Origin: Bacteroidales bacterium
GTDB lineage: Bacteria > Bacteroidota > Bacteroidia > Bacteroidales > Lentimicrobiaceae
DNA length: 64,000 nt
Direction: 5' to 3'
Assembly (NCBI GenBank): GCA_016709025.1
Contig: JADJEQ010000016.1
Location: 186,001 to 250,000, forward strand
The notes under the pieces: model-generated
What the model saw: only the letters and a program-made list of their open reading frames with translations
Database searches by the model: none
Told to the model about the DNA's origin: nothing
In this document: positions 9,117 to 17,926 of the stretch, piece by piece
Numbering within the stretch: the first letter of the stretch is position 1
Layout: the number at the start of each line of letters is the position of its first letter
Made by a program: the position numbers and the translations under genes

Positions 9117-10582
9117 ATGTTAAGCCAGAGATTACAGCAGAAACTACTTCAGAAACTGTCACCGCAGCAGATTCTGCTTATGAAGTTGTTGCAGATTCCT
9201 TCGATTGCGCTTGAACAAAGGATAAAGCAGGAAATTGAAGAGAATCCGGCCCTTGAAGATTTGGGCGATCCTGAACCTGAGGGAGAAGTCGCCGAGCAGT
9301 TGCCTGAAACAGAACCCGATCCCGTTGATGAACTGGACCGTGAGCGGGATGATTTCGATATAACCGATTACATCGACGACGATGATGTTCCGGCATACCG
9401 TCTGAGCGCAAACAACCGGAGCGCCGACGATGAACACCGGGATATTCCCTATGCTTCAGGCATCAGCTTCCAGGAAATGCTGATTTCGCAGCTTGGATTG
9501 AGAAAGCTGGATGAACGCCAGGTACAGATTGCGATTTACATCATCGGCAACCTTGACGATTCAGGCTACCTTAACCGAAACCTGAATGCCATGGTTGACG
9601 ACCTTGCATTTACACAAAACATCACAACCACAGCTGCGGAGCTCAACGAAATGCTAAAGGTTGTTCAGGAGTTCGACCCTCCGGGGATTGGTGCCCGTGA
9701 CCTGCGCGAATGCCTTCTGATACAGTTGCGCAGACAGGATCCGCCCACTTCATCCACCTTGCTCGCAATCCTGTTGATTGAGCGCTATTTCGATGAGCTC
9801 ACAAAAAAGCACTACGATAAAATTACCAGGAAGGCCAAAGTCAGTGAGAAGGAGTTGCGCGATGCGGTGAATGAAATCCTGAAACTGAATCCCAAGCCGG
9901 GCAATTCTGTAGGAGATACCAGCCGTCCCAACCATTCCATCATGCCCGATTTCTTTATCTACAGCAAAGATGGTGACCTTGAGTTACAGGTGAACTCACG
10001 AAATATGCCCGAACTCAGACTGAGCCGCACTTACGTGGATATGCTTGAAACCTATTCTGAAAGCAAAACCAAAAGCAGCAGCCAGAAGGAGGCAGTGATG
10101 TTTATCAGGCAGAAAATAGATTCGGCCAAATGGTTTATCGATGCCATCAAACAAAGGCAGAATACGCTTTATGTGACCATGGATGCAATAATGCAATACC
10201 AGTTTGAGTACTTCCTTACCGGCGACGAAACCAAGCTGCGACCCATGATCCTGAAGGATATCGCGGAAATTGTCGGATTGGATATTTCAACCATTTCGCG
10301 GGTAGCCAACTCGAAGTATGTGCAGACCCCCTTACGGGACCTTCCTGCTGAAAAGTTTCTTTCCGAGTCAATGCAGACCGACTCCGGCGAAGAGGTTTCG
10401 ACCCGCGAAATCAAAAAATACTCTCCGATTGCATCGAAGCCGAAGAAAAAGGCAAACCCCTCACCGATGAGCAACTGACCGATATCCTGAAAGATAAGGG
10501 CTATAACATTGCCCGACGCACCGTGGCCAAATACCGCGAACAGCTCAATATTCCGGTGGCCAGGCTGAGAAAGGAACTTTAA
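9117..10582 (+). CDS. rpoN: RNA polymerase sigma-54 factor (one frameshift near the 3' end)
   Basis: The start at 9117 gives the region I hallmark SQRLQQKLLQKLSPQQ, Gln/Leu-rich and used for enhancer-dependent activation. An acidic region II (EEVEQLP- and DDDD-like stretches) and the core-binding and HTH domains follow. At 10413-10418 a run of six A should be seven. With that base restored the frame continues to a stop at 10580-10582 and includes the RpoN box ARRTVAKYRE (coded at 10511-10540), which reads the -24 promoter element. Without it the protein ends at 10478 and lacks the box. No sigma-54 activator is seen nearby. A palindromic repeat follows at once and may act as its terminator. 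Confidence 0.92.
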
Positions 10583-10596
10583 TTTGTATTTTTTAT

Positions 10597-10634
10597 TTTG
10601 GGTAGGGACACGACATGTCGTGTCCCTACCCAAA
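10597..10634. repeat. Dispersed palindrome family, copy 4 (38 bp, perfect)
   Basis: The inverted repeat is perfect and centred between 10615 and 10616, with outer arms TTTGG and CCAAA around the conserved core. It begins 14 bp after the rpoN stop, between two plus-strand genes, so a terminator role is plausible here. Confidence 0.8.
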
Positions 10635-10668
10635 TTTACAAATAGGCTTGATTCTAATCAAATACAAT

Positions 10669-11416
10669 ATGGACTTAGCTTTCAAAGAAAAATTCACTCA
10701 GTTGTGGAGCCGGTTTTTCGGCAACGCCGAACTTCCGGTCGTTTTTTATTATGCTGACAATGTGTTTGATGCTGAAATTGTTGAACCGGCTCAAAAGTGG
10801 AAATGCTTTATCGGTGAACTGGCGAAAGTACGAAAAGGCCGCTCGCTTGCTTTTGATCAGGAAGCCGTTGCCTGCGGTGGCGGAAAGAAATACCTTGGAT
10901 TTACCAACAAACTCAGGCCCGGTTTTGAATATTTTCTTTCCTGTGGGAATGAGGACATCGAGGGCGAGCGGTATCTGCAATCTCCCGGTCTGGTTGAAAA
11001 ATTTCTGGCCAATGCACCCTGGGCTCCGGCAAAGGGGAAAATGATCGTATTCAAACGGTGGGATATGCTGATGGAAGCGGATGAGCCGGAAGTCGCGGTA
11101 TTTTTCGCGACACCGGATGTTTTATCCGGGCTTTTTACTTTAGCCGGCTTCGACCGGGAGGACATGAACGGAACCATCGCACCGTTTGGTTCGGGATGTT
11201 CTTCGATTATACAATATCCGCTGGCCGAATGCCGGAATGCAAAGCCCAGGGGCTGTACTCGGCATGCTGGATGTATCTGCCCGGACGTTTGTTCAGGAAA
11301 ATGTGATGAGTTTTGCACTACCCATAAAGCGGCTTGAAGAAATTACGGGATATATGGAAGAATCTTTCCTGATTACTGAATCGTGGGAGAAGGTCAGGAA
11401 AAGAATTAACAGATAG
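10669..11416 (+). CDS. DUF169 family protein (one frameshift)
   Basis: From the ATG at 10669 the protein reads MDLAFKEKF and shows the DUF169 pattern: a Cys- and Gly-containing centre AVACGGGKKYLGF, a middle LxSPGLVEKFLANAPW-like segment, and FGSGCSSIIQYPLAEC. A run of four G at 11249-11252 is one base too long. Reading around it continues into the conserved end AVLGMLDVSARTF, then YMEESFLITESWEKV, with a stop at 11414-11416. Unshifted, the frame ends in a Cys-rich nonsense tail at 11337. The biochemical role of DUF169 is not established. An ATG-less extension upstream to 10615 would run through the palindrome and is unlikely. Confidence 0.82.
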
Positions 11417-11493
11417 AATTCCGCCATTAATTCAATATAAAACTTCATATCGGAAAAGTAATTGAGCTTTTGCGGATGAGCGAAAGTGCCAAC

Positions 11494-11599
11494 GGTTGAG
11501 GCTAAGCGCTGGCGGGTGCTTTTGAAAACTTCTCTTTCCGGCCGGCACATTTTCCAATAAAAGTTCATTCTTTGTCCTATTAACTATGCCCGATAGCCA
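11494..11599. repeat. Cassette-type intergenic repeat, copy R1
   Basis: This copy contains the blocks GGTTGAGGCTAA, TGGCGGG, a TGAAAA block, TTCCGGCCGGCA, AATAAAAGTTCATTC and TATGCCCGATAG in that order. The same ordered blocks recur at 12097, 12715 and 14222. It lies immediately 3' of the minus-strand gene ending at 11600. Confidence 0.6.
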
Positions 11600-12079
11600 T
11601 TAGTCATAATTTTGCAAGCTCTTTATAAATTCTCTTCTATTATTCTTCAATCTAAAAAAGCTGAATATTCTTATAAAACCATAACACACCCAGGTTCCTA
11701 TTAACCCGAATGGTCCAAAAAAGAAGAAGATGTCGCCACCAACTGAGTAATTTTCATATTCCTCAAGTTCCCAGTAATTCTCCGGGTGATTTAAAAGATA
11801 TATTATTTCCCTGTCAGGGCTTTCTGCTACATAGGCTCTTTCATCTACTGTTGTTGTAGTTTTAACGAATTTACGGCCATCAGTCATTTCAAATTCAAAA
11901 ACATATTTTACAATTAATCTATTTACAGGTAAACATGTTTGTGTCGCTTTAGTCACTATTCCATCATTCTTTAGCTTCATAAAAGAATTGTTTCTTTCAT
12001 AGAACTGGAATCCTGAAAGAGAATACATTATTAAGAAACTTAGTATAAGTAGTCCTGGTTTTTCAATCTTAAGCTTCAT
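11600..12079 (-). CDS. Small membrane protein, DUF3592-like
   Basis: The 159-residue protein has an N-terminal hydrophobic segment (residues 8-26). A beta-rich extracytoplasmic region with VTKATQTC, FEFEMTDGRKF and TVDERAYVAES follows, and a second hydrophobic segment near 112-135 precedes a basic tail. This layout, with an internal SDxDPRxxxL-like stretch (PDREIIYLLNHPENY), resembles DUF3592 proteins, but the match is loose. It is AT-rich relative to rpoN and asnS, and is bounded by copies R1 and R2 of the cassette-type repeat. Function is unknown. Confidence 0.55.
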   Translation of the reverse strand: MKLKIEKPGLLILSFLIMYSLSGFQFYERNNSFMKLKNDGIVTKATQTCLPVNRLIVKYVFEFEMTDGRKFVKTTTTVDERAYVAESPDREIIYLLNHPENYWELEEYENYSVGGDIFFFFGPFGLIGTWVCYGFIRIFSFFRLKNNRREFIKSLQNYD

Positions 12080-12096
12080 ATGTCATTTTTATAACT

Positions 12097-12200
12097 GCCG
12101 GGGCGTAGCTTTGGCGGGAACTTATGAAAACGCATTATTCCGGCCAGCATAATTTTCAATAAAATACATTCTTTCTCCAATCAACCCAATGCCAGATATC
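12097..12200. repeat. Cassette-type intergenic repeat, copy R2
   Basis: The ordered blocks are TTGGCGGGAA, TATGAAAACG, ATTCCGGCCAGCATAATTTT, CAATAAAATACATTC and CCAATGCCAGATA. They align with R1 and R4 with moderate divergence. It lies between the TonB-domain gene and the DUF3592-like gene, immediately 5' of the latter. Confidence 0.6.
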
Positions 12201-12268
12201 GCCGGCTTCTATCTGCAATCGTCGTTCTTTGCGAATATCAGTATTTCAATTTCCTTCACCAAAGGGAT

Positions 12269-12688
12269 TCAATCACATCCCGTTCCCGTTAAGGGCATTG
12301 CTACTTTTACCGGGTATATTATGGTAGTTCTGACAGGTTGCCCATTTTTAATTCCCGGGCTCCAATTGTTTGAACTAAGCAATACTTTTAGAATGTTTTC
12401 TTCCCAGCAGCCTTTCGTTCTCCTCAATAATCCGGCATCAGACACGCGGCCGTTCTTTTCGATTACTAAATTAAAGTAAGCGGTCCCGGGACAAATGCAG
12501 TCTGAACTTCCAATTATATCCTGAATTTGAACCATTAATGAATCACCTGGTTTTGGCAGGGAATCAACCTGATTTGTTGCGTACAATGAGTCACTTTCTA
12601 TGATTGATTCCTGAGCGAACAGATTGTTATCCTGCATCAGGAAGATGAAAATAATAATGTAAAATATGTGTTTACGTAAGAAATTCAT
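12269..12688 (-). CDS. Secreted protein with a TonB C-terminal domain
   Basis: I place the start at the ATG ending at 12688, which gives a signal peptide (MNFLRKHIFYIIIFIFLMQ) cleaved before QES. An upstream Met at 12757 would put 23 charged residues before it. The C-terminal 80 residues match the TonB_C pattern: a strand FNLVIEKNGRVSDAGLL, a helix CWEENILKVLLSS, then NWSPGIKNGQPVRTTI and a final strand. Many Bacteroidota carry small periplasmic proteins with this domain that are not the energy transducer itself. There is no transmembrane anchor beyond the signal, so a role in iron or nutrient transport is not implied. Flanked by repeats R2 and R3. Confidence 0.65.
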   Translation of the reverse strand: MNFLRKHIFYIIIFIFLMQDNNLFAQESIIESDSLYATNQVDSLPKPGDSLMVQIQDIIGSSDCICPGTAYFNLVIEKNGRVSDAGLLRRTKGCWEENILKVLLSSNNWSPGIKNGQPVRTTIIYPVKVAMPLTGTGCD

Positions 12689-12714
12689 GTGGGTTTCATA
12701 AAATAATCGCAAGC

Positions 12715-12815
12715 GTCCGGGGTCTGGCACCGGAATGCATTTTTGAAAACAAATCAATCGGTCAGTTGAATTATCAAAAACAGTAAAATCATTCTCCCAT
12801 TAACCATGCGCCCGG
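12715..12815. repeat. Cassette-type intergenic repeat, copy R3 (most diverged)
   Basis: The recognisable blocks are GTCTGGCACCGG, TTTTGAAAAC, AGTAAAATCATTC, CCCATTAACCATGCGCCCGG. The GC-rich TCCGGCC block is largely lost. It separates the TonB-domain gene from the next upstream gene. Confidence 0.45.
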
Positions 12816-12854
12816 TTTAACCTTTGTTTTATCCAGGCGTTCTGATTCCCGGGT

Positions 12855-13328
12855 TTATATTCCGCCAAGGAGTTTTTCATTAATTATTTTTTCCGTCTTC
12901 TTTAACTCTGTTCTTGCTAAGTAGATATACAAAACAAAAAGAGCTGCCAGGCCGTACGGAATAAATGGTCTGCTGATCTGAACAAAAAAAACTGAAGCAA
13001 TGCTCAGTAAAAAAACCAATTGAAGTATGCTGGAAACTCCCAAAGAATATCTGATTCCAAGTCTTGTTGAAGAAGGTCCGGGCATAAAAATAAATCTAAT
13101 GATTATGTCAGGCCTAAGCTCTATAACCTGAAGGCGAAATTTCGAAATCCAGAAACCACTTTTTGTCCAGTTACCAACGAAGAGTTTACTTGCTATTCCT
13201 GTATAACTCTGCCTAAACATAAGTTGAGGGCTAAGATTCGTTTTGCAGGTCAATTCAGCCATTCGGTCTTTAATAATACTTTCCAGATTCTTCTCAATAT
13301 TCAATTCCTGATAGTGGATTTTAATCAT
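12855..13328 (-). CDS. Small membrane protein of unknown function
   Basis: The 157-residue protein has a soluble N-terminal half of about 95 residues followed by two adjacent membrane spans (about 97-116 and 120-138) and a basic C-terminal tail. The N-terminal part contains the patch NWTKSGFWISKFRLQVIELRPDIIIRFIF, quoted in part, with no known motif. It resembles small accessory proteins found once per genome in Bacteroidota cassette-like regions. Confidence that it is a real gene comes from its normal ATG start and its position in a run of similarly spaced same-strand genes. I do not recognise a function. Confidence 0.5.
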   Translation of the reverse strand: MIKIHYQELNIEKNLESIIKDRMAELTCKTNLSPQLMFRQSYTGIASKLFVGNWTKSGFWISKFRLQVIELRPDIIIRFIFMPGPSSTRLGIRYSLGVSSILQLVFLLSIASVFFVQISRPFIPYGLAALFVLYIYLARTELKKTEKIINEKLLGGI

Positions 13329-13585
13329 GTAGGGATATTATTTATAACTCTGTAAAAGCCTGGTAACACACCTGACTATAACTGCTGACGCCATAACAAG
13401 TGCGGGAATAATTTATTTCTCAATTGTTAGTCAATGCAAATGTATATAAAGATTTCAAATGTTTGAATGAACACGCATACCTTCATTTGCAACAGCCTTT
13501 GTGCGCCCTGCATGAACTGCGTCGCACCCCGCTGGTTGATTGCCGGTGGGGCCTTCTACCCGATTAGCATCAGATTTTTCTTCTT
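13329..13585. other. Intergenic gap with imperfect hairpin, within the cassette-like array
   Basis: This spacer does not contain the ordered blocks of R1-R4. On the minus strand it has GACTAACAATTG near 13420-13432 and TTGTTATGGCGTC with GTTATAGTC near 13375-13402. These can pair imperfectly with unpaired insertions. The geometry is reminiscent of a recombination hairpin, but it does not fit the integron attC consensus exactly. Confidence 0.35.
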
Positions 13586-14203
13586 TCAAGGTCCGCAACA
13601 CCGGATTCTGTAGTTTAGTTTTCCAACCTGTAGCATGATTTTCAGGTTATTTTCTGGTTTCCCGTCACAGTTTTCAGCTTCGTCAGGATCTGTCCAAATT
13701 AAACAGTCAATAATTCCGTCACTGTCATAGTCACCTGTCAGTTTGATGTTTATTGCAGTCTTCGAATCGCAGATTTCTGTCTTTTGTTCAGTCCGGTTAA
13801 GAACGACAAAACAACAAATATCCTGTAGTTCATTGATCGCAACTAATGGCACTCTGAAATTAGCTTTCTTTATTTTTGTTTTTAATGTTGGTCTGTGTTG
13901 AATTCCGCCATTATTCTCGCACCAAAATTCTAAAATGAATTTGTCATTGTTTTCAATGCTGATGATTTCTCCGGTTTTGCCGAAAAGAGTAATTTGTCCG
14001 GAGTAAGGAATGCTGTCGGTTAACTTTTCTGGTACCTGATTTTGGTCTGTCAGGGTTTGGAAAGGAAGGGAGACCGTCAGGAAATAATAGTCGGCGGTGT
14101 CTTGTTGCAAATAGCAAATTCCTGTTGAGTTCGGATTAAACTGTCCATAAGCAAAACAGAAATTTAAAATTGTCAATAAGAGTAAAGATGTCGATTTGTT
14201 CAT
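13586..14203 (-). CDS. Secreted protein of unknown function with an Asp-rich loop
   Basis: The 205-residue protein begins with a good signal peptide (MNKSTSLLLLTILNFCFAYG, cleaved before QFN). The mature part is beta-rich. Near residues 155-170 it has a loop DYDSDGIIDCLIWTDPDE, similar to the Asp-x-Asp-x-Asp-Gly calcium-binding loops of EF-hand or thrombospondin type 3 repeats. Several Cys residues, including CC pairs near the C-terminus, suggest disulfides in the periplasm or outside. No family is recognised. Repeat copy R4 lies just upstream of its start. Confidence 0.55.
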   Translation of the reverse strand: MNKSTSLLLLTILNFCFAYGQFNPNSTGICYLQQDTADYYFLTVSLPFQTLTDQNQVPEKLTDSIPYSGQITLFGKTGEIISIENNDKFILEFWCENNGGIQHRPTLKTKIKKANFRVPLVAINELQDICCFVVLNRTEQKTEICDSKTAINIKLTGDYDSDGIIDCLIWTDPDEAENCDGKPENNLKIMLQVGKLNYRIRCCGP

Positions 14204-14221
14204 TTAAAACTGGCTGGTAAA

Positions 14222-14327
14222 GGTTGAGGCTAATTGTTGGCGGGCACATATGAAAATGAATGTTTCCGGCCAGCAGAATTATGAATAAAAGTACAATCTT
14301 TCGCCATACAACCATAAGCCCGATAGA
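14222..14327. repeat. Cassette-type intergenic repeat, copy R4
   Basis: The blocks are GGTTGAGGCTAATTGTTGGC, GGGCACATATGAAAATG, TTTCCGGCCAGCAGAATTAT, AATAAAAGTACAATC and ACCATAAGCCCGATAG. It is closest to R1. It begins about 18 bp upstream of the secreted-protein gene starting at 14203. Confidence 0.6.
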
Positions 14328-14376
14328 GTTTGGGCTTTGTTACCAACAACAGGTGCATACACAGCTAACGTTTTGA

Positions 14377-14862
14377 TTACAAGCCCGTGTAATCGTTTTC
14401 TTTTAAAAATACTATCCATTCATCTTTCGTAAATCCGCTTTTACCATATACAATACCACTTCCAAAGTTGCTTTCTCTGATGTCTTTTAAATATATTATT
14501 GTTTTTTCAGTTACGTTCATTGTGATTTTTACAGGAGAAGTTCGGGAAATAATTGAAAGTTTACCTTTTGTGTCAATTAATATTTTGTCTAAAAAATCGT
14601 TCGCTATAATTTCTGTTTTCCTGTCAATGTAAATGTCGCTTACATTTTCAAATCGGATAGTTGATGTTTGTCCCGAAAGCTTTGTTTTTGTAATAAAACA
14701 GGTTTTTGTTCGTGTAACATTTTCAAATGTCCGTCTTTCAAGTTCGAGTTGTAAAAAGTTATTCTTTTGTATGATAACTTCGGGAAGCCGTAAGTCAAAA
14801 CTAGCGTCAAATACAAGTCTGTTAAGAATTTGAAGTTGGTAAAGGTTAAATTTATATTCCAT
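14377..14862 (-). CDS. Soluble protein of unknown function
   Basis: I prefer the start at 14862 (MEYKFNLYQL). An in-frame Met at 14886 adds only eight residues. The protein of about 161 residues has no signal peptide or membrane span. It is rich in Ile, Lys, Thr and Asn, in keeping with the AT-rich composition of this region. It reads as alternating beta strands (KTKLSGQTSTIRFENV, LSIISRTSPVKITMNV) with an amphipathic C-terminal helix. No family or motif is recognised. It is the outermost gene of the five-gene minus-strand run. Confidence 0.5.
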   Translation of the reverse strand: MEYKFNLYQLQILNRLVFDASFDLRLPEVIIQKNNFLQLELERRTFENVTRTKTCFITKTKLSGQTSTIRFENVSDIYIDRKTEIIANDFLDKILIDTKGKLSIISRTSPVKITMNVTEKTIIYLKDIRESNFGSGIVYGKSGFTKDEWIVFLKENDYTGL

Positions 14863-14929
14863 ATTATCATCTTCCTGAATGGCCACCTCTATTGGTGATA
14901 AATTATTAGTATCATCACAAACTTACTAC

Positions 14930-15048
14930 TTTTCTTGCTTATCATACTCATCATCACACGCATTGTTCTTTTCCTTCTGTTTATCCATCAACCGGGCGGG
15001 CAGACGCTGTATTCTATCAACTACCTGTTTGGCCATATGCAGGAATAA
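14930..15048 (+). pseudogene. Orphan C-terminal tail of a membrane protein
   Basis: A plus-strand frame without a start codon reads a continuous hydrophobic stretch (LLLFLLIILIITRIVLFLLF) followed by IHQPGGQTLYSINYLF and a stop at 15046-15048. The strongly biased hydrophobic composition followed by a plausible cytoplasmic tail suggests the 3' end of a displaced gene. It sits at the right edge of the cassette-like array, where insertion could have truncated it. A chance reading of AT-rich DNA is possible. Confidence 0.25.
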
Positions 15049-15221
15049 GTAATTGTCAGGTTACTGTTATTCTTCGTAAATGCCTGTATATGCCGAGGGT
15101 CTGTGCCAACTTCAACAAAATAGGCAGCAAACCTGCCTGCCGGACGATCAGGACCATAACGAAGAGTGTGTACTCTGGCTTTCAATATGATTTTCCCCAA
15201 ACCCCCATACTCCTTTATATC

Positions 15222-15300
15222 CCTTATATCCCTCATTCTCTAAGTCTCTTAGTCCCTCATTCTCTAAGTCTCTAAGTCTCTTAGTCCCTCAGTCACCTTT
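15222..15300. repeat. CTAAGTCT / TAGTCCCT tandem array
   Basis: Units of about 8 bp (CTAAGTCT, TTAGTCCC, TCATTCT) repeat over about 75 bp upstream of the prolyl oligopeptidase gene. The unit is the reverse complement of the AAGGGACT array at 37525-37650, so the two belong to one family in opposite orientation. Confidence 0.75.
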
Positions 15301-15363
15301 TTCCTCTCTCGCATCAACGAGCATTTTACCTACTTTTGCACCTGTAAAACTAATTTCACCTTT

Positions 15364-17514
15364 ATGAAACGAGGAATCAAATTTCTTCCGGCTATTGCCA
15401 TCGCCTTCAGCCTGGCTGCCTGCAACCAAACAACCGATAAAACTGTGAAAATAACCCAGCAAAGCGATTTTCCGGCGCCACCGGTAGCCGCTGTGAAACC
15501 AGTCGATTTTACTGAATTTGGCACCAAACGAACCGATAACTATTTCTGGCTGAAGGAAAAGACCAATCCTGAAGTGATTGATTACCTGAAGGCTGAGAAT
15601 GCCTATTGCGACACCGTGATGAAATCAACGGTTCCTTTGCAGGAAAAATTATTTGCCGAAATGAAGGGCCGCATCAAGGAAACCGATGAAACAGTCCCTC
15701 AACTCAGTAATGGTTATTATTACTATTCACGCACTGAAGAAGGCAAACAATACCGGATCAATTGCCGAAAAAAGGGTAGTGTTTCTGCTCCTGAAGAAGT
15801 GATTTTTGATGTGAACAGGATGGCAGAAGGCAAGCAGGCCTATATTTTTGCAGGTTATGATATAAGCACCGACAACAAGCTGGTGGCTTATGCTTCAAAC
15901 GAAACCGGTTCCTACGCCGATTTTACGCTCAGGGTCAGAGATCTGGAAACAGGTTCGGATCTGCCGTTCAGCATGGATAAGGTGCAGGGATTTGCATGGG
16001 CCAACGACAATAAAACCATCTTTTTATACCATAGGCAACGATGCTTTACGTGCTTACAGGGTTTACCGCCATGTACTCGGCTCGGCTACCCCTGATGAAC
16101 TGGTATTTGAAGAACCCAATGAGCAGTTCATCGTGAACGTGGAGAAAAGCAAAACCGATGACTTTATTTTTATTACATCTGCCAGTTTTACAACCTCTGA
16201 ATACCTGTTTTTACCGGCCGGAGATCCCGCCGGAAAGTTCAGGGTTTTTATTCCCAGGGTAAAGGATGTTGAATACCATGTTTATCATCACAAGAATAAA
16301 TTCTATATTCAATACAAAGACCGCGAAAACCTGAATTCCATGGTTTATGAGGCCCCTTTGAAGGGTTATGAAGATCGCGCAAACTGGAAGGTGTTGATTC
16401 CGCACGATAAAAACGCAAAAATTGAAGGTCTGGATGTTTTTCAGAACTATCTGGCCATGGAAATCCGTAAGAACGGGCTCGTCAGAAATTCATGTGCTGG
16501 GTTTTGCAGATGGCAAACAACAAACCATCAATTTCCCGGAGCCGGTTTACACGGCCTATACCAGCGGAACGCCTGAATACACTTCCACCCTGCTCCGTTA
16601 TGGCTACACTTCTCTGAACCGCCCAACCAGTGTGTACGATTACGATATGACTTCCGGAAAAAGCACCCTGTTGAAACAACAGGAAATCCCGGGCGGTTTC
16701 AATCCCGATGATTACACGGTTGAACGTGTGTGGGCCGATGCTGCTGATGGAGTAAAGGTTCCCATGTCGGTGGTTTACAAAAATCGCTGAAGAAAGACGG
16801 TAACAGCCCCGCATTGCTCTACTCTTACGGTTCATACGGTGCCAGCTCCGATGCCTACTTTATTTCAAGTTTTTACAGCCTGATCGATCGTGGATATGTA
16901 TTTGCGATTGCCCAGATCAGGGTGGCAGCGATATGGGAGAACAATGGTATGAAGATGGTAAACTGCTGAATAAGAAGAATACCTTCACCGATTTTATTTC
17001 GTGTGCCGAAAAGCTGATTTCTGACAAATTTACCAATTCCGGCAAGCTGGCCATTATGGGTGGAAGTGCCGGTGGCTTGCTGGTTGGCGCCGTGGTGAAT
17101 ATGCGGCCCGACCTGTTTAATACCGTGGTTGCCCAGGTGCCTTTCGTGGATGTGATCAATACCATGCTCGATTCAAGCCTCCCGCTAACCACCCAGGAAT
17201 ACGAAGAGTGGGGCAATCCGAATGAAGAGGAGTATTATAAATACATGCTTTCTTATTCTCCTTACGACAATGTAAAAGCACAGAATTATCCCAATATGCT
17301 GGTTACCGGTGGACTGAACGATTCACAGGTAGGCTATCAGGAACCCGCAAAATTCGTGGCAAAGCTAAGATCACTTAAAACGGACAACAACATTCTGCTG
17401 CTCAAAACCAATATGGAGTCAGGGCATGGCGGGGCAACCGGGCGTTTCGATGCACTGAAGGAAACAGCGTTTGAAGTGGCATTTATCCTGAACAGGGCAG
17501 GCATTTCGGAATAG
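15364..17514 (+). CDS. Prolyl oligopeptidase, S9A family (four frameshifts)
   Basis: The protein has a lipoprotein-like signal (LAAC near residue 20), so it is likely periplasmic or membrane-attached. An N-terminal beta-propeller starts with FGTKRTDNYFWLKEKTNPEV, typical of prolyl endopeptidases that cut after Pro in short peptides. The catalytic domain has the nucleophile motif GGSAGG (coded near 17060), the Asp in GGLNDSQVGYQEP and the His in ESGHGGATGR. The frame breaks near 16021-16025, 16480, 16779-16783 and 16920-16922. Each break is repaired by one base, three of them in homopolymers. All parts of a normal enzyme are present, so sequence error is more likely than decay. Confidence 0.85.
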
Positions 17515-17523
17515 GTTTTTACT

Positions 17524-17696
17524 GTTGGTGCGCATCATATCCCGCCTGCTTTCCATTACAGCGGGCTGGCTTATGATGCGCACTTCCACGGCCTTTCTGT
17601 GATTACTTACCAGTTTCGCGGGCACGCGCCTGCCTGCCCAGGGCAGGCTGTTTGCCAGGCAGACAGGTCAGAAGTTAAGACGGGCGCAAGCTGCTG
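17524..17696. repeat. Inverted-repeat element related to 40691-40824 and 44401-44465
   Basis: The left end reads GTTGGTGCGCATCAT and folds back on itself through GATGCGCACTTCCAC at about 17575-17589. The right end, GTCAGAAGTTAAGACGGGCGC then AAGCTGCTG, matches the right end of the copy at 40824. The middle contains a GC-rich palindrome (CCTGCCTGCCCAGGGCAGG). It encodes nothing, and looks like a small non-autonomous element. Confidence 0.55.
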
Positions 17697-17926
17697 TTTT
17701 TTCAGGTTTGGCAGCACACCTCAGAGGTCATTACGGTGCATGTTTTTTAATCATTACAATCGGCTCCCACCAAAAGCTGAGGGCGCGCCCACTGCGATTT
17801 CTACACAGTTGATTTTCAAAATATTTCTGTCTTTTCGCGGATTAAAGGGCAATCAACATAATTCTGTTGTAATTATTGAGTTACCTTTAGACTATCTGTT
17901 GATTATTCAATATAACAGATTCATTT
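17697..17926. other. Intergenic region upstream of the Cys-cluster protein
   Basis: I see no gene here. It contains an AT-rich stretch from about 17820 to 17915 that probably carries the promoter of the gene at 17927, but no exact element can be assigned. Confidence 0.4.

Noticed and set aside
11494..14327. Assignment of the R1-R4 repeats as canonical integron attC sites
   Set aside because: The RYYYAAC and GTTRRRY boxes are not clearly present and no integrase gene is seen, so only a cassette-like description is supported.
15021..15236. 71-residue minus-strand frame with basic, Arg-rich text
   Set aside because: No start context, no recognisable motif, and it runs into the CTAAGTCT array at its 5' end. 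It reads as chance coding.
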